A DNA stretch of 64,000 bases, taken from positions 174,592 to 238,591 of the forward strand of contig NZ_RBXJ01000004.1 in assembly GCF_003635115.1 (NCBI RefSeq), written 5' to 3'. The translations under genes and the position numbers were made by a program. Of this stretch, positions 18,381 through 28,521 are shown in pieces; the first letter of the stretch is position 1, and every line of letters begins with the position of its first letter. The DNA is from Microbacterium sp. AG1240. Lineage in GTDB: Bacteria > Actinomycetota > Actinomycetes > Actinomycetales > Microbacteriaceae. The notes under the pieces were generated by a model. It made no database searches. It saw nothing but the letters and a program-made list of their open reading frames with translations, and was not told the origin of the DNA.

Positions 18381-18827
18381 ATGACCGCTGCCACCACCCG
18401 CAGCATCCGCCTCTTCGCCGCCGCGCTCGCGGTGGGAATGGTCGCCCTGCTCACGCTCGCCCCGAGGTCGGTCGTGTCGCCCGCGCGCGGGCAGTTCATG
18501 CGACTGATGGATGCTTCGCTCGCCCCGCTCGTCGATGCCATCCCCTACGGCGACGCCGAGCGCGTGCTCAACGCGCTGCTGTTCGTGCCTCTCGGTGCGA
18601 CGATCGCCCTCCTGCTGCATCGCCGCGCGTGGCCGCTCGCGGTCGTGGCGGGCTTCGGCCTGTCGGCGGCGGTGGAGTACGCCCAGGCGTCGATTCCGGG
18701 GAGGGTCCCAGACCTCGACGACGTCTTCTGGAACACACTCGGCGCTGTCGTCGGCGTCGCCGTCGTCACGGTTCCGCGCATAGCCGGCGCGATCGTGGCC
18801 CGCATCCCGCACCGCGCGCGGCGGTGA
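18381..18827 (+). CDS. VanZ-family membrane protein
   Basis: 148 residues, about four membrane helices. NALLFVPLGATIALLL and the SAAVEYAQASIPGRVPDLDDVFWNTLGA segment are the VanZ signature, with conserved E, Q and DD..N residues. VanZ raises teicoplanin tolerance in enterococci; in actinobacteria the role is unknown. AAAGGG 9 nt before the ATG chooses this start over an upstream in-frame one. Confidence 0.85.
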   Translation: MTAATTRSIRLFAAALAVGMVALLTLAPRSVVSPARGQFMRLMDASLAPLVDAIPYGDAERVLNALLFVPLGATIALLLHRRAWPLAVVAGFGLSAAVEYAQASIPGRVPDLDDVFWNTLGAVVGVAVVTVPRIAGAIVARIPHRARR

Positions 18828-18925
18828 GCCCATACATCATCGAGACCCGCCACCCCTGCGACCCGCCCAGGTCGGCGCGGTAGAACGGAGGGACCAGCCG
18901 CCACCGTCCCACCGAGAGGGCTCCG

Positions 18926-18979
18926 ATGACGACCACCCCGTTCCGCGCACCCGACCTCCGACCGGAGGCCGTGCGATGA
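18926..18979 (+). CDS. Possible 17-codon leader peptide upstream of the GH13 gene
   Basis: An ATG preceded by GAGAGGG opens a short frame MTTTPFRAPDLRPEAVR whose stop overlaps the GH13 start as ATGA. The arrangement suggests translational coupling or attenuation. It could equally be chance, because the GH13 gene has its own GGAGG site. Confidence 0.35.
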   Translation: MTTTPFRAPDLRPEAVR

Positions 18980-20631
18980 GACTCACCGACACCAGCGACC
19001 TGTGGTGGAAGACCGCGGTCTTCTACAACCTCGACGTCAAGACCTACCTCGACACCGACGACGACGGAGTGGGAGACCTGCGCGGACTCGCGCAGCGCCT
19101 CGACCATCTCGCCGAGCTCGGCGTCACGTGTCTCTGGCTCGCGCCGTTCTACCCGTCTCCGCAGCGCGACAACGGCTACGACATCCAGGACTACTACGGC
19201 GTCGACCCGCGCTACGGAACCCTCGGCGACATGGTCGAGGTGCTCCGCACCGCCCACGACCGCGGCATGCGTGTGATCGTCGACCTCGTCGTGAACCACA
19301 CGTCCGACCAGCATCCGTGGTTCCAGGAGGCTCGCACGAGCCCCGACAGCCGCTACCGCCACTTCTACCAGTGGCGCGACGACGTGCCCGACGATGCGCC
19401 CGCGAGCATGTTCCCCGATGCCGAAGACGGCGTGTGGCGGTTCGACGAGACGGCCGGGCAGTACTACAAGCATTCGTTCTACCGGCACCAGCCCGACCTG
19501 GCCACCGATCACCCCGAAGTGCGCGAAGAGATCGCGAAGGTGCTCGGCTTCTGGCTCGAGCTGGGCATCGACGGATTCCGCGTCGACGCCGTGCCGTTCC
19601 TCATCGACGGCGACGGCGGTCCCGAGCACGAGTACCTCCGCACCCTGCGCGGCTACGTCTCGCGGCGGCGCGGGGCGGCGATGCTGCTCGGCGAAGTCAA
19701 TTTGCCCTACGACGAGCAGCTCGCCTTCTTCGGCGACTCGGACGGCGACGAGCTCACCATGCAGTTCGACTTCGTCGCCAACCAGCGGCTCTACCTGGCG
19801 CTGGCGCGACAGGATGCGGCGCCCCTGCGCGACGCACTGCTCTCCCGCCCCGCGATCGCCCTCGGCAACCAGTGGGGCAACTTCGTGCGCAACCACGACG
19901 AGCTCACTCTCGATCAACTGAGCGCCGACGAGCGCGACGAGGTCTTCGAGGCTTTCGCGCCCGAGAAGGGGCAGCGCATCCACGATCGGGGGATCACCCG
20001 TCGCCTGCCATCGATGCTCGAGGGCGATCCACGCCGCATCCGCATGGTCTACAGCCTGATCTTCTCGCTGCCGGGAGCCCCCGTGCTCTACTACGGCGAG
20101 GAGATCGGTATGGGAGAAGATCCCCGCGTCACGGGCAGCCGCGCCGCGGTGCGAACCCCGATGCAGTGGACGGATGCTGCCGGAGCAGGCTTCTCCGACG
20201 CCGACCCCGACGACATGGTCGCGCAGGTCGTGGCGGGCGGGTTCGCTCCGCAGCACATCAACGTCTCGCAGCAGCGGCACGACCCCGGGTCGTTCCTGCG
20301 CTTCGTGCAGGAGCTGATCCGCACGTATCGGGCCGCCCCCGAGATCGGTTGGGGCGAGCTGGCGATCCTCGACCAGCCGCACTCCTGCGTGCTCGCGCAT
20401 TCGGTGACGAGCGAACTCGGGATGCTCGTCGCGGCGCACAACTTCGCGCCCGACGGACGCACGTTCCGCATCGACGTCTTGGGCGCCGATGAAGGCTGGC
20501 GCGTCGTCAGCCTGCTCGGCGACGACCCCGCACCGGTGACGCTGGACGAGGGCGGATTCGACGTCGAACTCGGCGGGTACGGCCACCAGTGGTGGCGCGT
20601 GATCCGGCCGGGGGAGCGGCGGATCGCGTAA
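18976..20631 (+). CDS. Trehalose-synthase-like GH13 enzyme (alpha-amylase family)
   Basis: 551 residues, cytoplasmic. The opening WWKTAVFYNLDVKTYLDTDDDG and VVNHTSDQHPWFQ closely follow maltose alpha-glucosyltransferase (TreS), which converts maltose to trehalose. Catalytic triad: nucleophile D204 (FRVDAVPF), acid/base E240 (LLGEVN), D308 (VRNHDEL). The strong GGAGG site at 18964-18968 fixes the ATG. No maltokinase gene follows. An alpha-glucosidase with another product is possible. Confidence 0.8.
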   Translation: MRLTDTSDLWWKTAVFYNLDVKTYLDTDDDGVGDLRGLAQRLDHLAELGVTCLWLAPFYPSPQRDNGYDIQDYYGVDPRYGTLGDMVEVLRTAHDRGMRVIVDLVVNHTSDQHPWFQEARTSPDSRYRHFYQWRDDVPDDAPASMFPDAEDGVWRFDETAGQYYKHSFYRHQPDLATDHPEVREEIAKVLGFWLELGIDGFRVDAVPFLIDGDGGPEHEYLRTLRGYVSRRRGAAMLLGEVNLPYDEQLAFFGDSDGDELTMQFDFVANQRLYLALARQDAAPLRDALLSRPAIALGNQWGNFVRNHDELTLDQLSADERDEVFEAFAPEKGQRIHDRGITRRLPSMLEGDPRRIRMVYSLIFSLPGAPVLYYGEEIGMGEDPRVTGSRAAVRTPMQWTDAAGAGFSDADPDDMVAQVVAGGFAPQHINVSQQRHDPGSFLRFVQELIRTYRAAPEIGWGELAILDQPHSCVLAHSVTSELGMLVAAHNFAPDGRTFRIDVLGADEGWRVVSLLGDDPAPVTLDEGGFDVELGGYGHQWWRVIRPGERRIA

Positions 20632-20671
20632 ACGTGTGCACGGCGCCCCCCAGGACTGAAAGGATCAGCAG

Positions 20672-22162
20672 ATGAACTGGCGCGCCCTCGTCTCCCGGAT
20701 CCCGGCCCTGGTCAAGACGCTCTCACCGGTCGTCTTGGTGGTCGACATCGTGATCCGCGTCGTCGCCGTCATCGCCGTGCCCCGCAACCGGCGTCCCACG
20801 TCTGCCATGGCGTGGCTGATGGCGATCTTCATCGCGCCGATCCCGGGCAGCCTGCTGTTCGGCCTCTTCGGGAGCTCGAAGCTCCCGCGCGACCGGCGCA
20901 CTCGTCAGCGCGAGATCAACGACCTGATCCTCGAGCACACGCAGGGGATCGACGAAGAGATCGCCGACGACCCGCGCCCGCCGTGGTTCGCGTCGGTCGC
21001 CCAGCTGAACCGCACCCTCGGCGCGATGCCTCTGCTCGAGGGCAACGCCGCGCGTCTGTACCCGCACTACGAGGGCTCGATCGCGGCGATGACGGATGCT
21101 GTCGACGCGGCACGCCGGTACGTGCACGTGGAGTTCTACATCCTCGCGCGCGACAAGACGACGACCGGCTTCTTCGACGCGCTGAAGCGCGCCAGGGAGC
21201 GCGGCGTGCAGGTGCGCGTGCTGTTCGACCACTGGGCGACGATCACAAACCCCGAGGGTCGCAACACCCGACGCTGGCTGGAGGAGAACAGCATCCGTTT
21301 CGAGGAGATGCTGCCCTTCCACCCCACGAAGGGCATGTGGCGCCGCCCCGATCTGCGCAATCACCGCAAGATCGTCGTGGTGGACGGCAAGATCGCCTTC
21401 ACCGGTTCGCAGAACATGATCGACAGCAGCTACAACAAGAAGGGCAACATCCGCCGCGGCCTGCAGTGGGTTGACCTCATGGTGCGGCTGGAAGGACCGG
21501 CGGCCATCGGTCTCGATGCGCTCTTCATCACCGACTGGTACAGCGAAACGGACGAGCTTCCGGATGTGTCCGACGTCGACGAGATGACCGTCGACCACAG
21601 CGACCCCGGCACGTTCGAGTGCCAGGTGGTGCCGAGCGGCCCCGGATTCGACGGCGAGAACAACCTCAAGCTCTTCAACGCGCTCGTCTACTCGGCGCAG
21701 AAGAGACTCATCATCGCGAGCCCGTACTTCGTGCCCGACGACTCGATGCTCTACGCCATCACGACGGCCGCCGAGCGCGGAGTCGACGTGCAGCTGTTTG
21801 CGTGCGAGGTGGCCGACCAGTTCCTCGTCTACCACGCGCAGCGGTCGTACTACGAGGCGCTGCTGCGAGCGGGCGTGCGGATCTTCCTCTACGAGAAGCC
21901 GATCGTGCTGCACTCGAAGCACTTCACGGTCGACGACCAGGTCGCCGTCATCGGGTCGAGCAACATGGACATGCGCTCCTTCAGCCTCAACTTCGAGGTG
22001 TCGCTGCTCGTCCACGGCCGCGAATTCGTCGACGACCTCCGCCACATCGAGGACGACTACCGGTCGCGCTCGAAGGAGGTGCTGCTCGAGGAGTGGTTGC
22101 AGCGCCGCGTGCCGGTGCAGGTGCTCGACAACGTCGCTCGCTTGACCGCCACCGTCCAGTAA
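20672..22162 (+). CDS. cls: Cardiolipin synthase (phospholipase D family)
   Basis: 496 residues with two N-terminal membrane helices (about 17-36 and 47-66) and two PLD domains. The HKD motifs are H231-R-K (NHRKIVVVDGKIAFTGSQN) and H414-S-K-H (HSKHFTVDDQVAVIGSSN). It condenses phosphatidylglycerol into cardiolipin at the membrane. AAAGGATC precedes the ATG. It starts 40 nt after the GH13 stop; a shared transcript is possible. Confidence 0.93.
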   Translation: MNWRALVSRIPALVKTLSPVVLVVDIVIRVVAVIAVPRNRRPTSAMAWLMAIFIAPIPGSLLFGLFGSSKLPRDRRTRQREINDLILEHTQGIDEEIADDPRPPWFASVAQLNRTLGAMPLLEGNAARLYPHYEGSIAAMTDAVDAARRYVHVEFYILARDKTTTGFFDALKRARERGVQVRVLFDHWATITNPEGRNTRRWLEENSIRFEEMLPFHPTKGMWRRPDLRNHRKIVVVDGKIAFTGSQNMIDSSYNKKGNIRRGLQWVDLMVRLEGPAAIGLDALFITDWYSETDELPDVSDVDEMTVDHSDPGTFECQVVPSGPGFDGENNLKLFNALVYSAQKRLIIASPYFVPDDSMLYAITTAAERGVDVQLFACEVADQFLVYHAQRSYYEALLRAGVRIFLYEKPIVLHSKHFTVDDQVAVIGSSNMDMRSFSLNFEVSLLVHGREFVDDLRHIEDDYRSRSKEVLLEEWLQRRVPVQVLDNVARLTATVQ

Positions 22163-22316
22163 CCCGGCAGCGCTCCGTCGCGAGCAGCCGGTCGCCCTGA
22201 GCGGCGGTTCGTGCGCAGAACGCAGGACGAAACCCGTCCCGTGGCGCCGCGCGGGCCACTGCAGCGCCGTTCTTCCTGGATTCTGAACCGCAGACGGCTC
22301 AGACGGGCACGCCGCC

Positions 22317-23417
22317 TCAGCGCGGCAGCACGACGCGCACGAGCAGACCGCCCTCGGGGCGCGCCGTCACGTCGAGCGCCCCGTCGTGGGCGCGCACGAT
22401 CGACGCCACGATCGCGAGGCCGAGGCCCGTGCCCTGGTGCCCCGACTCGCTGCGTGTGCGTCCGGCGCCGCGCACGAACGGCTCCGTCAGCGTCGCGGCG
22501 ACCGCGGGGTCGAGGACGGCGCCGCTGTTCTCCACGGTCAGCGCCGCCCATCGGTCGCCCGGCGTCACCGTCAGCCTCACCCAGCCGCCGGGCTCGTTGT
22601 GCACGATCGCGTTGTGCAGCAGGTTCGCCGCGAGCTGACCGATCAGGGCTGGATTCGCCGCGATCTCGGCGGGTGGCAGCGACACCTGACCGCGGATGCT
22701 GCGCGCCTCCGCCTCTGCCTGCACGTCTTCCAGCGCGATCGAGGCGACCGCCGCGAGGTCGATCGTCTCGATCGAGAGCGCGCCCCGGCCGACGCGGGCG
22801 AGGGTGAGGAGCGCCTCGGTCGTCGCGATCGCCCGGTCGTTGGTGGAGCCGATGCGCTGGAGCAGCACGTCGACGTCCCGCCCCGCCGGGTCGGCCTGGC
22901 CGACCTCGACCATCGTGCGGATGATCGCGTGCGGCGTGCGCAGCTCGTGGGAGGCGTTCGCGGCGAAACGCCGTTCCTCGGCGATCGTGTGCTCCACCCG
23001 GTCGAGCATCGTGTCGAGCGCGTCGGCCAGGTCGGTGAGCTCGTCACGTCGTCCGGGGAGGGCGACGCGCTGGTCGAATCGTCCGTCGCGCACGCGGCGC
23101 GCAGCATCCGCGATCCTTCCCAGCGGGCGCAGCACGAGCCCGGCGAGAACCCAACCGCCGATCAACCCGAAGACGACGAGGCCCGCCAGCGCCCACCACG
23201 CGTACTTGACGAAGACGTCGATCAGGTCGCCGCGGTTGGGCACGTACTCACCCGTCGGGCGGTAGAGGTTGCCGTCGGGTACGTACCGCAGCAGCAGGAA
23301 CCCGACGACGAACAGGGCGATGCCGGCGACGATGAGGAACCCGGCATAGCTCAGGGCGAGCTTCGCCTGAAGCGAGAGACCCCGGGCGCGAGAGGGGCCC
23401 GCTCCGGTCACCGGCAT
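22317..23417 (-). CDS. Sensor histidine kinase (HisKA type)
   Basis: 366 residues: helices at about 18-42 and 72-96 bracket a short extracytoplasmic loop, then HAMP, HisKA with phospho-acceptor H157 in NASHELRTPHA, and HATPase_c (LLHNAIVHN, GTGLGLAIV). No response regulator gene follows; the nearest gene encodes a NarL-type regulator that has its own kinase. TAGGCT (23424-23429, minus strand) is 6 nt before the ATG. It may pair with the OmpR-type regulator at 26019. Confidence 0.88.
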   Translation of the reverse strand: MPVTGAGPSRARGLSLQAKLALSYAGFLIVAGIALFVVGFLLLRYVPDGNLYRPTGEYVPNRGDLIDVFVKYAWWALAGLVVFGLIGGWVLAGLVLRPLGRIADAARRVRDGRFDQRVALPGRRDELTDLADALDTMLDRVEHTIAEERRFAANASHELRTPHAIIRTMVEVGQADPAGRDVDVLLQRIGSTNDRAIATTEALLTLARVGRGALSIETIDLAAVASIALEDVQAEAEARSIRGQVSLPPAEIAANPALIGQLAANLLHNAIVHNEPGGWVRLTVTPGDRWAALTVENSGAVLDPAVAATLTEPFVRGAGRTRSESGHQGTGLGLAIVASIVRAHDGALDVTARPEGGLLVRVVLPR

Positions 23418-23460
23418 GCGATCAGCCTAGGTCGATGCCCGTATCGCCGACGTATGCCGC

Positions 23461-24063
23461 TCAGATCCAGCCGCGTTCCTGCGCCACCACGGTCGCCTGC
23501 TGGCGCGTGGCCACCGAGAGCTTGCCGAGGGCCGACGACACGTGGTTGCGCACGGTGCCGGGGGAGAGGTGCACGCTCGCGGCGATCTGCGCGATCGTCT
23601 CGCCGCGCCGGCCGGCTCGGAGCACGTCGAGTTCGCGGTCGGTGAGCGGGCTGCGCTCGTCGGCGAGGGCGTCGGCGGCGATCTCGGGGTCGACGTAGCG
23701 GCGTCCTGACGCGACGCGCCGGATGATCTCGGCGACCTCCTCCGCGCGGCGCGACTTCGGCACGAACCCCTCGACTCCGGCCTGCAGCGCGCGCCGCAGC
23801 ACTCCGGGCCGGGCGTGCCGGGTCACCACGATGCACCGGGCGGCGCTCTTGCCGCGCAGTCGCTCCGCGACCTCCACGCCGTCGAGCCCGGGCATCTCGA
23901 GGTCGAGGAGGCACACGTCGGGCTCGACGCGCAGTGCCTCGGCGACCGCGTCGGTTCCGGTGCGGCACTCCGCCACGACCTCCAGGTCGTCTTCGAGTCG
24001 CAGGAGCGACGCCAGAGCCGTGCGGATCATGTCTTCGTCGTCGGCGATCAGAACGCGGATCAT
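23461..24063 (-). CDS. NarL/FixJ-family response regulator
   Basis: 200 residues: receiver domain with phospho-acceptor D54 (VCLLDLEMPG), acidic pocket ADDED near residue 8 and Lys in FVPKSRR; C-terminal LuxR helix-turn-helix (LTDRELDVLRAGRRGETIAQIA, VRNHVSSALGKL). Start ATG overlaps the kinase stop by 4 nt. DesR-like architecture; targets unknown. Confidence 0.92.
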   Translation of the reverse strand: MIRVLIADDEDMIRTALASLLRLEDDLEVVAECRTGTDAVAEALRVEPDVCLLDLEMPGLDGVEVAERLRGKSAARCIVVTRHARPGVLRRALQAGVEGFVPKSRRAEEVAEIIRRVASGRRYVDPEIAADALADERSPLTDRELDVLRAGRRGETIAQIAASVHLSPGTVRNHVSSALGKLSVATRQQATVVAQERGWI

Positions 24064-25289
24064 GCGAGCTCCTCCAGATCGACGGATGCTGCGTCGGCCG
24101 GCAGCGATACGGTCAGCGCGAACGTCGTGCCCTCGCGAGAGACGCGCACCTCGCCGCCCACCGCTTCGGCGCGTGTCGTCATGCCGTCGAGCCCCGATCC
24201 CCACCCGGTGTCGTTGTCGCCGGGGTCGTCGTTCGCGATCCGGTACACCCACCGGTCGGCGTTCCGCACGAGCGACAGCGACGCGTGCCGTCCGCCGCCG
24301 TGCTTGAGCACGTTCGTGACGCTCTCCCGCACGATCGGTCCGAGCGCGTCGATGCGTCCGACGTCGGTGTCGACGTTTGTGGCCACCTCCAGCCCCGCGG
24401 ACCGCAGCAGGTCCGCCGCGTTCTCGAGCTCGTCGGGCAGAGGCACGCCTCGGAACTGCGATGCGAGGTCGCGTGTGCCCTGGCGCGCGTCGTCGACCGC
24501 GGCGCGTGCCCGCGCGATCTCGCGGGCCGCGCCCGCGGGGTCGTCGCGTTCCAGCAGACGTTCGGCGAGCTCGAGCTGCAGCGCGATCACCTGCAGGTGG
24601 TGACCCTGCAGATCGTGCACGTCGTTCGCGAGGCGCAGTCGCTCACGCGTCGCGGCCAGTGCGCTTTCTGCCTGCCGGGCCCGGTCGAGTTCGAGCACGA
24701 TCACCCACCACCACATCGACGAGGCGAAGGTGGCGGGCAGCAGGGTCGTGAACAGCGCCGGAACGTAGAGGTCGGATCGCGTCGACAGCGCCGGCGCCTC
24801 GACGATCCACAGCGCGATGAGAACGACGGTGAGTCCCGTGACCACGCGCCACCGGATGCCGCTCGGCCAGGCGCGCGCGCTGAGTGCCCCGGCGACGACA
24901 CCGACCCCGGCCAGCCATGTTCCGGTGGCCACCCCCAGCAGACACGCGGCCACGAGCATGATGACGAGGCCGACCAGCTCGCCGAGGCGGAGTGCGCGAC
25001 GTTCCCCGTCGTGTTGCGCGATCGCGCTCGGCCGATACTCGCGCAGCAGCACGGCGAGACCGCCGACCGCGAGGATCGTCGCTGCAAGGCCCAGCCACAG
25101 CCCCAGCTCCACCCGCCCGGCGGTGTCGTCGTATCGGAGCGCGATCCATGCGACCCACGACAGCGGGGTGATGACCTGGAAGAAGACGAGCGCGGTCGCG
25201 GTGTACCACCAGGTCGCGGTGACGCCACGGCCGAGCGCGCGGTCGCCGATGCGCGCACCGCGGTCGGGGGCACTCGTCGGCGTGGTCAT
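24060..25289 (-). CDS. DesK/NarX-like sensor histidine kinase (HisKA_3)
   Basis: 409 residues with about five membrane helices up to residue 200, a HisKA_3 dimerisation helix with H225 in ANDVHDLQGHHLQ, and a C-terminal ATPase domain with N box VRESVTNVLKH and the GSGLDGM glycine box. It would phosphorylate the coupled NarL-type regulator. TACCGT (25296-25301, minus strand) precedes the ATG by 6 nt and chooses this start over a longer reading to 25448. Confidence 0.9.
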   Translation of the reverse strand: MTTPTSAPDRGARIGDRALGRGVTATWWYTATALVFFQVITPLSWVAWIALRYDDTAGRVELGLWLGLAATILAVGGLAVLLREYRPSAIAQHDGERRALRLGELVGLVIMLVAACLLGVATGTWLAGVGVVAGALSARAWPSGIRWRVVTGLTVVLIALWIVEAPALSTRSDLYVPALFTTLLPATFASSMWWWVIVLELDRARQAESALAATRERLRLANDVHDLQGHHLQVIALQLELAERLLERDDPAGAAREIARARAAVDDARQGTRDLASQFRGVPLPDELENAADLLRSAGLEVATNVDTDVGRIDALGPIVRESVTNVLKHGGGRHASLSLVRNADRWVYRIANDDPGDNDTGWGSGLDGMTTRAEAVGGEVRVSREGTTFALTVSLPADAASVDLEELA

Positions 25290-25474
25290 GTCTCCACGGT
25301 AGCCAGCCGTGGGTGCCCCGTGCCGTCCGGCCGCAGGGTCGTGACATTCGTCATGGGTCGGTGGACGCATCCTCCCGGCCGGACGTGACACGACGACACT
25401 GCCGGCGGCGGGGCGTCGCGGATGGGATGGAATCACCGCCGCTCGCACAGGGCATCCCCACGGAAAGGCTCCCC

Positions 25475-25966
25475 ATGAACCCCGTCGCCGACCTCATCCT
25501 CGGATTTCAGAACCTCATCGCGCAGCTTCCGGAATGGGCGCAGCCCCTCATCGTCTTCGTCGCCGGTGCGGTGCCCTTCATCGAGGGCGAGGGCGCAGCA
25601 TCCATCGGCATCATCGGCGGCATCAACCCGGTGATCGGCGCCACCGCCGGTGCTCTCGGCAACTTCGTCGCCGTCGCCATCGTCGTGTTGCTGGGGGCGC
25701 GGATCCGCGCCGCGCTCACGAAATCGAAGCCCGCCAAGCCGGCCTCGGCGCGCCGGGAGAAGTTCCAGAGAGCGTTCCACCGCTACGGCGTGGTCGGCGT
25801 GAGCCTGCTCGGGCCGCTGCTGCTGCCGACCCACTTCACCGCCGCGGCGCTGGTCGGGTCGGGCGTGCCCAAGGCGCGGGTGCTGCTCTGGCAGGGCGTG
25901 GCGATCGTGCTCTGGACGACGCTGCTGACCCTGATCATCACGGGTGTCATCGCCGTCGCGGTCTGA
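25475..25966 (+). CDS. Putative small multidrug export protein (Sm_multidrug_ex-like)
   Basis: 163 residues with about four hydrophobic segments. FVAGAVPFIEGEGAASIGIIGG with its conserved acidic Glu pair and GPLLLPTHFTAAALVGSG match the COG2426/PF06695 membrane family. Substrate unknown. GGAAAGG before the ATG sets the start. A longer in-frame reading from 25313 lacks these signals. Confidence 0.75.
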   Translation: MNPVADLILGFQNLIAQLPEWAQPLIVFVAGAVPFIEGEGAASIGIIGGINPVIGATAGALGNFVAVAIVVLLGARIRAALTKSKPAKPASARREKFQRAFHRYGVVGVSLLGPLLLPTHFTAAALVGSGVPKARVLLWQGVAIVLWTTLLTLIITGVIAVAV

Positions 25967-26018
25967 CTCTCTCGACTCGGCGCCACCGCACCTTCTGTGG
26001 GGAAGGGCGGTGGCGTCG

Positions 26019-26678
<660 letters not shown>

Positions 26679-26700
26679 GTTTTCAGCGTAGAGCGGGGCA

Positions 26701-26718
26701 CGTATCGCGGTCGTATCG
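26701..26718. promoter_or_regulatory. Direct repeat CGTATCG with 11-bp period, candidate response-regulator site
   Basis: CGTATCG at 26701-26707 is repeated at 26712-26718. Direct repeats one helical turn apart are what OmpR/PhoB-family dimers bind. It lies between the VanR-like gene and the VanY-like gene, suited to control of both. Confidence 0.5.
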
Positions 26719-26765
26719 TTTCGCGCGTACGGCGCGACAACATCGGCCCGCGTGGGATGGGCATC

Positions 26766-27395
26766 ATGCTCACGCTCGATGCTCCCGCTCCCGCTCCCGC
26801 CACTCCCGTCCGTCGTTCGTCCGCGCGGAGGCGCCGGGTCGCCTTCGTCGTCGCCGGGGTGATCGCGGCGACTCTCACCGCCGCCGTCATCGGTGTCGCG
26901 GTCACCGGCACGTTCTCGGAGGCTGTCGCGCCCTTCACCAAGCTCGTGCCGTTCTCACCGACGGCAGAAGACGGCCTCATCGCCGAAGGCGAGACCGTGA
27001 CCCTCGACGACGAGGTGCCCGCGATCGCCCGCCTCGACCCCGACCTGCGCGATGCGATGCGCGCCGCCGAAGCAGATGCGGCGTACGACGGCCTCTCCTT
27101 CCGGGTGATGAGCGGATGGCGGAGCGTCGAGTACCAGGAATGGCTGCTTCAGGATGCGATCGAGCTCTACGCGAGCGAGGAGGTCGCTCGCCAGTACGTC
27201 GCGAGCCCGGACCGCTCCACCCACGTCACCGGCGACGGCATCGACATCGGCCCCATCGATGCGCAGTTCTGGCTCATGACGAACGGCTCCCGCTACGGCA
27301 TCTGCCAGACCTACGCGAACGAGCGGTGGCACTACGAGCTCGCCACCGACCCGGGCGGGGTGTGTCCCGAGATGAAGTCGGATGCCGCATCCTGA
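26766..27395 (+). CDS. VanY-like D-alanyl-D-alanine carboxypeptidase
   Basis: 209 residues, anchored by one N-terminal helix (about 24-45) after a basic stretch SSARRRR. The peptidase M15 motifs are visible: SGWRS, the zinc motif THVTGDGIDIG (H-x6-D), and ERWHYEL with the second His. It trims the terminal D-Ala from peptidoglycan stems outside the membrane. ATG 9 nt upstream (26757) is an equally possible start. Its end overlaps the convergent methyltransferase by 64 nt. Confidence 0.85.
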   Translation: MLTLDAPAPAPATPVRRSSARRRRVAFVVAGVIAATLTAAVIGVAVTGTFSEAVAPFTKLVPFSPTAEDGLIAEGETVTLDDEVPAIARLDPDLRDAMRAAEADAAYDGLSFRVMSGWRSVEYQEWLLQDAIELYASEEVARQYVASPDRSTHVTGDGIDIGPIDAQFWLMTNGSRYGICQTYANERWHYELATDPGGVCPEMKSDAAS

Positions 27396-28012
27396 GAGGG
27401 CGCGTTCCGCCACACGAGCGAGTATCGCCACATCGGATGCTGTCGCCAGAGCACGCCCGGAAGGATCTCGGTGGCGCAACGACGAACCTCGTTGTAGGTG
27501 TGCGGCGGGGGCCAGACGGTCGGAGCGGAGTGCTCCCACAGCGTTCTGCGGCGTGCGTACCACCGGTGCTGGAGTGCGCCGATCACGCCGCGCAGGTGGT
27601 CGCCGGGTGAGGACGCTCGGGCCAGGCCGATGATCACGAGAACGCCGCCCGGTGCCGTGAGGTCTCGGAGTCGCGACAGGCCGGCGGCCATGTCGGGAAG
27701 GTGGTGGATGGTCGCCACGGAGGCCACGACATCGAAGGGTCGCTCGACATCGAGCTGCATGATGTCGCCCGGCACCCACACGATGTCGGGACGACCCACG
27801 GCCGCACGGGCGAGCACCTCGGCGTCGATGTCGACGGCGGTGACGTCGGGCACGGCGTCACGAAGCTCGCGCGCGAGCAGACCGTCGCCGGTGCCCACGT
27901 CGAGCGCTGACCTCGCGCCGCGGGGGACGGCGGCGGTCACGATGCCGTGCAGGTGGATGTTGTGGTTCCACGGTGCTCTCCGGCGAACGCGGCGAGATCG
28001 ACGAGGGTTCAC
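27332..28012 (-). CDS. Class I SAM-dependent methyltransferase
   Basis: 226 residues. Motif I LDVGTGDGLLAREL near residue 38, acidic residue at the end of beta-2 (TAVDIDAEVL), and VASVATIHHLPD in motif III. No clear substrate clue. GTG start overlaps the upstream DUF1990 stop by 4 nt (GTGA). Its last 64 nt overlap the convergent VanY-like gene, so both frames there are coding. Confidence 0.85.
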   Translation of the reverse strand: MNPRRSRRVRRRAPWNHNIHLHGIVTAAVPRGARSALDVGTGDGLLARELRDAVPDVTAVDIDAEVLARAAVGRPDIVWVPGDIMQLDVERPFDVVASVATIHHLPDMAAGLSRLRDLTAPGGVLVIIGLARASSPGDHLRGVIGALQHRWYARRRTLWEHSAPTVWPPPHTYNEVRRCATEILPGVLWRQHPMWRYSLVWRNAPSQDAASDFISGHTPPGSVASS

Positions 28013-28494
28013 AGTGCGGCCAGGTAGCGACGCGTCATCCGCGACTGTACGAGGCGCGCGAGCGGGCCGCCCAGGAGGGCGAACCAGCGGCCGGGTGCCG
28101 AGAACGCGGTGATCGTGAAGGTCACCTCACCGGACGGCGCGAGATGCAGCGCGAACCGCTCCTCTCCGCGCTCGGGGTGACCGGGCAGGGTGCCGTAGGC
28201 GTAGCCGGCCGAGGTCGCGCTCCGTTCCGCCCACACGACGAGGCACGGAATGCGGAACGAGAGCGGCCCGACGCTCACGAGCATGCGCACGCGCGTGCCC
28301 TCGCGGAGCGGCACGTCGGAGAGCCGGATGCGGGCACCGGCCCGTCGCTGCACGAGACCGGCGAACAGGTCGTCGGAGGCGCGATCGAAGACCTCTCGTC
28401 CGTGGCCGATGACACGCGTCAGCCGGACGTGGTGGTACCCCGCGGGCAGTTCGCCCGCGGTGGCGCCGACCTCGGCATAGGTGACGGTGGTCAT
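28009..28494 (-). CDS. DUF1990 family protein
   Basis: 161 residues, cytoplasmic. GYHHVRLTRVIGHGREVFDRASDDL and YGTLPGHPERGEERF are the hallmark segments of DUF1990 (UPF0548-like). Function unknown. TAGGGT (28501-28506, minus strand) is 6 nt before the ATG. Co-transcribed with the methyltransferase by 4-nt overlap. Confidence 0.85.
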   Translation of the reverse strand: MTTVTYAEVGATAGELPAGYHHVRLTRVIGHGREVFDRASDDLFAGLVQRRAGARIRLSDVPLREGTRVRMLVSVGPLSFRIPCLVVWAERSATSAGYAYGTLPGHPERGEERFALHLAPSGEVTFTITAFSAPGRWFALLGGPLARLVQSRMTRRYLAAL

Positions 28495-28521
28495 CCCGCC
28501 ACCCTAGGCGCGCATCCGCCT

